Shown: piece by piece, positions 61,461 to 64,000 of the stretch
Layout of the letters: each line of letters begins with the position of its first letter
How positions within the stretch are numbered: the first letter of the stretch is position 1
NCBI RefSeq assembly: GCF_002234595.1
Contig: NZ_NMUL01000010.1
Span: forward strand, 62,001-126,000
Source of the DNA: Amycolatopsis vastitatis
GTDB lineage: Bacteria > Actinomycetota > Actinomycetes > Mycobacteriales > Pseudonocardiaceae
DNA: 64,000 nt
Direction of reading: 5' to 3'
Made by a program: the position numbers and the translations under genes
The notes under the pieces: model-generated
What the model was told of the DNA's origin: nothing
Database searches by the model: none
What the model saw: only the letters and a program-made list of their open reading frames with translations

Positions 61461-62967
61461 GCCACCTGAATGAGGAAGGTTCTCCCACCCCCAGGGAGAA
61501 CCTTCCGTTCGCTTTCCGCCCCTGGTCCGCAGCGCAGCTGACGTCCGCGGCGGGCAGCGTGCCCGCGGCGAGGTACGCGGTCACCTCGGCGTCGACGCAG
61601 GGGTCGGCGCGCAGGAAGGACACCGCCGGATCCAGGCCGCCCTGCTCGGTGACCAGCCGCGAACCCGGCACCGTCGCGTGCAGCCGCCGGGCGTCCCGGT
61701 AGGCCAGCGCGATGTCGTCGGTCGCGTGCACGATGAGCGCCGGCGGCAGGCCCGTCCCGGTGATGGTGACCGCGTGCCTGGGGAACGGCGGCCAGAACGC
61801 GCACGGCGCCAGGTACCAGGTGTTGTTCCAGGTGGCGAAGGGCGCGGTCGCGTGCAGCCGGGAGGCGTCCGCGTGCCACCGGCTCCAGTCACGTGGCCAG
61901 TTCGTGTCGGCGCACTGCACCGCGGTGAACGCCGCGTAGTCGTTGTCGCCGTGGTGCGCCGCGAGAGCCTGGTACGCGGTCAGCAGGGCCTGTTCGTCGC
62001 CGTTCCGCCGGTAGGCGGCCAGCGTGCCGGCCAGGAACGGCCACAGCCGGCTTTCCCAGGCCACGTTGTGGAACGTCGCTTCGAACTCGAACGGGCCGAC
62101 CACCCCGGCCGCGGGCTTGTCGCGCACCGCGCTCCGGGCGCCGTAGTACGCCGCGGAAACGGCTTCGGCCGTGGTGCCCAGGTGGTAGCCGGCGTCCTGG
62201 CCGGCGATCCAGGCGAAGAAGTCCTTCGCCCGGGCGTCGAAGCCGGGGTCCTCCTGCTCGACGTAGTGCCGGTACCAGTCGGCGTCCGGCCGCGCGACGC
62301 TGTCGAACACCGCCCGGCGCAGCTTCCCGGGGAACAGGGTGCCGTACACCGCGCCGACGTACGTTCCGTAGCCGTAGCCCAGGAAGTCGATCGTCCGCTG
62401 CCCCAGTGCCTGCCGCACGTCGTCGAGGTCGCGGGCGCTGTCCTCGCTGCTCATGTGCGGCAGCAGCCAGCCGTAGCGGGCCGCGCACTTCAGCGCGTAC
62501 CCGAGCGGGCGCGCCGCCAGCCGCAGCTCCTGCCCGGGATTCGCCGGGACCGGGTCCGGCCACGGCGGGGTGAAGTACCCCTCGTCGCAGCTCAACGACG
62601 GATCACTGGCACCGACCCCGCGGGGGTCGATGCCGACGATGTCGTACGACGCGGCGAGGTCCGCCGGCATGACGCCGGCGACCGTGCCGGCCACCGACCG
62701 CCCGGTGATCCCCGGCCCGCCGGGGTTGACCACGAGCACGCCCTGGGAGCGCACGGCTTTCTTGCGGCTCAGCGCGAGCGTGATCTTCCGGCCGCGCGGC
62801 CGGGTGTGGTCCACCGGGACGGCGAGGGTGGCGCATTCCAGGCCCAGCTGGGCCAGGGACGGTTCCGCGCAGGGCGTCCAGGACAGCCCGGTCCGCGCCG
62901 CGGCCGGAACCGCGGGCGCCAGACCGGCCACGAGCACGGCCGTGACGACGGCCGCCGTTCTCTTCAC
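61450..62967 (-). CDS. Tripeptidyl-aminopeptidase homologue lacking catalytic Ser and His
   Basis: This 505-residue secreted protein is of the TAP/SCO7095-like alpha/beta hydrolase family. It has a signal peptide (KRTAAVVTAVLVAGLAPAVP), LVVNPGGPGITGRSVAG, YDIVGIDPRGVGASDPSLSC and the C-terminal DPCVDAEVTAYLAAGTLP. The nucleophile elbow, normally GYSYGT, reads LGYGYGTYVG, with Gly at residue 199 (codon GGC). The usual late GHG block is replaced by GGLDPAVSF, so the catalytic histidine is missing too. The frame is otherwise intact, which suggests a pseudoenzyme. GTG 62967 follows GGAGGAAACT. The tail runs through the terminator and overlaps peptide gene 2 by 11 bp. Confidence 0.85.
   Translation of the reverse strand: MKRTAAVVTAVLVAGLAPAVPAAARTGLSWTPCAEPSLAQLGLECATLAVPVDHTRPRGRKITLALSRKKAVRSQGVLVVNPGGPGITGRSVAGTVAGVMPADLAASYDIVGIDPRGVGASDPSLSCDEGYFTPPWPDPVPANPGQELRLAARPLGYALKCAARYGWLLPHMSSEDSARDLDDVRQALGQRTIDFLGYGYGTYVGAVYGTLFPGKLRRAVFDSVARPDADWYRHYVEQEDPGFDARAKDFFAWIAGQDAGYHLGTTAEAVSAAYYGARSAVRDKPAAGVVGPFEFEATFHNVAWESRLWPFLAGTLAAYRRNGDEQALLTAYQALAAHHGDNDYAAFTAVQCADTNWPRDWSRWHADASRLHATAPFATWNNTWYLAPCAFWPPFPRHAVTITGTGLPPALIVHATDDIALAYRDARRLHATVPGSRLVTEQGGLDPAVSFLRADPCVDAEVTAYLAAGTLPAADVSCAADQGRKANGRFSLGVGEPSSFRWLRR
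61474..61506. terminator. Terminator after peptide gene 2
   Basis: Perfect 13 bp arms GGAAGGTTCTCCC and GGGAGAACCTTCC with a 7-base loop, 13 bp after the peptide stop. It lies inside the 3' end of the convergent peptidase-like gene, whose last codons overlap the peptide gene. Confidence 0.8.
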
Positions 62968-62988
62968 AGTTTCCTCCACAATGGATAG

Positions 62989-63999
62989 TCAGCCGACCGG
63001 GGCGAGCCGGGTGCCCGCGCGCCGGGTGGTCCACCGCAGCACCACCGGCGCCATCAGCGAGGTGGTGATGGCCAGGAGCAACACGGTGGCGTACATGCCG
63101 GGCGTGAGCAGGCCGAGGCCGCGGCCGACCGAAGCCACGATGATGCCGACGACACCGCGCGCGTTGAGCCCGGCACCGACCGACAGCGCGTCCCAGTGGC
63201 CCAGCCCGCCCACGCGGCCACCGGCGTAGCCGCCGCCGAACTTGCTCGCCACCGCGATCAGGAGGACCACCCCGGCCAGCGCCAGTGCGGGTCCGTTCAT
63301 CAGGTCGGCGAGGTTGACCCGCAGGCCGACGGTGGCCAGGAAGAGCGGGGCCAGCACGGAGATCACCATGATCCGCAACGGCTCCAGCCGCGTCCGGTCG
63401 AAGCCGGGGCAGCTGCCCACGACCACGCCCGCGACGAACGCGCCGAACACGGCCTCCAGCCGCAGCGCCTGGCCGGCCGCGGCGCCCAGCAGGACCACGG
63501 CGGCCACCGTGACGATCAACGGCCCCGGCCCGCTCGAGCGGTTGGCCCGGTTCAGCGCCAGCCGCACCAGCGGCCGGGCCACCAGCGCGGCGGCCAGCAG
63601 GAACCCGGCGAGCTGACCGAGCGACAGCAGCACCGGACCCGGGTGGACGCCGGTCACCGCCATGGCGGACACGATCGACAGCAGCAGCCAGCCGATCGCG
63701 TCGTCGAACACCCCGGCGGTCAGGATCAGCCTGCCGACCCTGGTGTGCACCAGGTCCATGTCGGTCAGGGTCTTGGCGATCACCGGGATCGCGCTGACCC
63801 CCATGGCCACGCCGACGAACAGCGCGAACACCACGCGGTCCACCCCGGCGGGCACGACCGAGGCCGGCATCAGGTACCCGGTGAGCACCCCGCCGCCGAC
63901 CGGGACCAGCACCCCGCCCACGCTCACCCCGATGGCCGGCTTGATCTGGCGGCGGAGCTGTCCGAGGTCGAGGGAGAACCCGGTGAGCCCGACCAGCAG
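62989..63999 (-). CDS. Cation/proton antiporter, CPA2 family (5' end outside window)
   Basis: The last 336 codons of a membrane antiporter are visible. The frame is open to the right edge (LLVGLTGFSLDLGQLRRQ), so start and first helices are missing. GVFDDAIGWLLLSIVSAMA holds the ion-binding aspartate pair of the CPA2 family. LEAVFGAFVAGVVVG and GLNARGVVGIIVASVG are further family blocks. There is no TrkA-type domain at the C-terminus. It ends 22 bp before the peptidase-like gene on the same strand, so the two are probably co-transcribed. Confidence 0.88.
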   Translation of the reverse strand: MLVGLTGFSLDLGQLRRQIKPAIGVSVGGVLVPVGGGVLTGYLMPASVVPAGVDRVVFALFVGVAMGVSAIPVIAKTLTDMDLVHTRVGRLILTAGVFDDAIGWLLLSIVSAMAVTGVHPGPVLLSLGQLAGFLLAAALVARPLVRLALNRANRSSGPGPLIVTVAAVVLLGAAAGQALRLEAVFGAFVAGVVVGSCPGFDRTRLEPLRIMVISVLAPLFLATVGLRVNLADLMNGPALALAGVVLLIAVASKFGGGYAGGRVGGLGHWDALSVGAGLNARGVVGIIVASVGRGLGLLTPGMYATVLLLAITTSLMAPVVLRWTTRRAGTRLAPVG

Positions 64000-64000
64000 C

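Overview
The window is high-GC actinobacterial DNA. It most probably comes from Amycolatopsis or another member of the Pseudonocardiaceae: the left edge carries dihydroxyphenylglycine genes of a glycopeptide-type antibiotic cluster, codon use is extremely GC-rich, many starts are GTG, and F420, KstR-type and LuxR-type genes are present. No rRNA, tRNA, CRISPR array, insertion sequence or phage gene was seen. All family assignments come from motifs and memory of the families; no search was run.

Layout. (1) 1-2.9 kb: the end of a glycopeptide-type cluster, with dpgC (cut by the window edge), dpgD and a DAHP synthase. (2) 3.1-23.6 kb: a plant-polysaccharide island. It holds a secreted GH2 enzyme with a ricin-type lectin, a GH43 gene wrecked by a small inversion, a GH3 beta-xylosidase, a GH11 xylanase with CBM13, a GntR/ABC operon, and a LacI-controlled operon (lipoprotein, two permeases, GH42 beta-galactosidase, sialidase-fold lectin protein) followed by a divergent homologue of cutinase/PET hydrolases. 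Several operator-like palindromes sit in front of these genes. (3) 23.6-34.5 kb: hydrolases, HxlR, GntR and Lrp regulators, a DUF1648 membrane protein, a luciferase-like monooxygenase, a bacterial NACHT-LRR (NLR-like) protein and a FadD17-like acyl-CoA synthetase with a KstR-type operator. (4) 34.5-44.2 kb: a decaying stretch with regulators, two epoxide hydrolases, an ECF42 sigma factor and at least six broken or remnant genes. (5) 44.2-50.6 kb: an S53 protease with its sigma factor and a ribose-type ABC importer.

(6) 51.3-63 kb is the most interesting region. A heterodimeric M16 protease pair and a small secreted protein diverge from an operon that starts with an 86-residue peptide. Downstream of the peptide come an HTTM (SdpB/gamma-carboxylase-fold) membrane protein, an ABC exporter without peptidase domain, a membrane-anchored alpha/beta hydrolase, an anchored extracytoplasmic protein resembling SdpA in layout, a LuxR regulator with a degenerate receiver and a DCC thiol oxidoreductase. 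A strong stem-loop follows the peptide gene, as expected for a precursor made in excess. A second peptide with the same N-terminus (MNRIE), a matching hydrophobic core and a matching C-terminal motif lies 6.3 kb away, beside a winged-helix regulator, a membrane protein and a tripeptidyl-aminopeptidase homologue that has lost its catalytic serine and histidine. I read this as an undescribed exported-peptide (RiPP-like or bacteriocin-like) system. The window ends inside a cation/proton antiporter gene.
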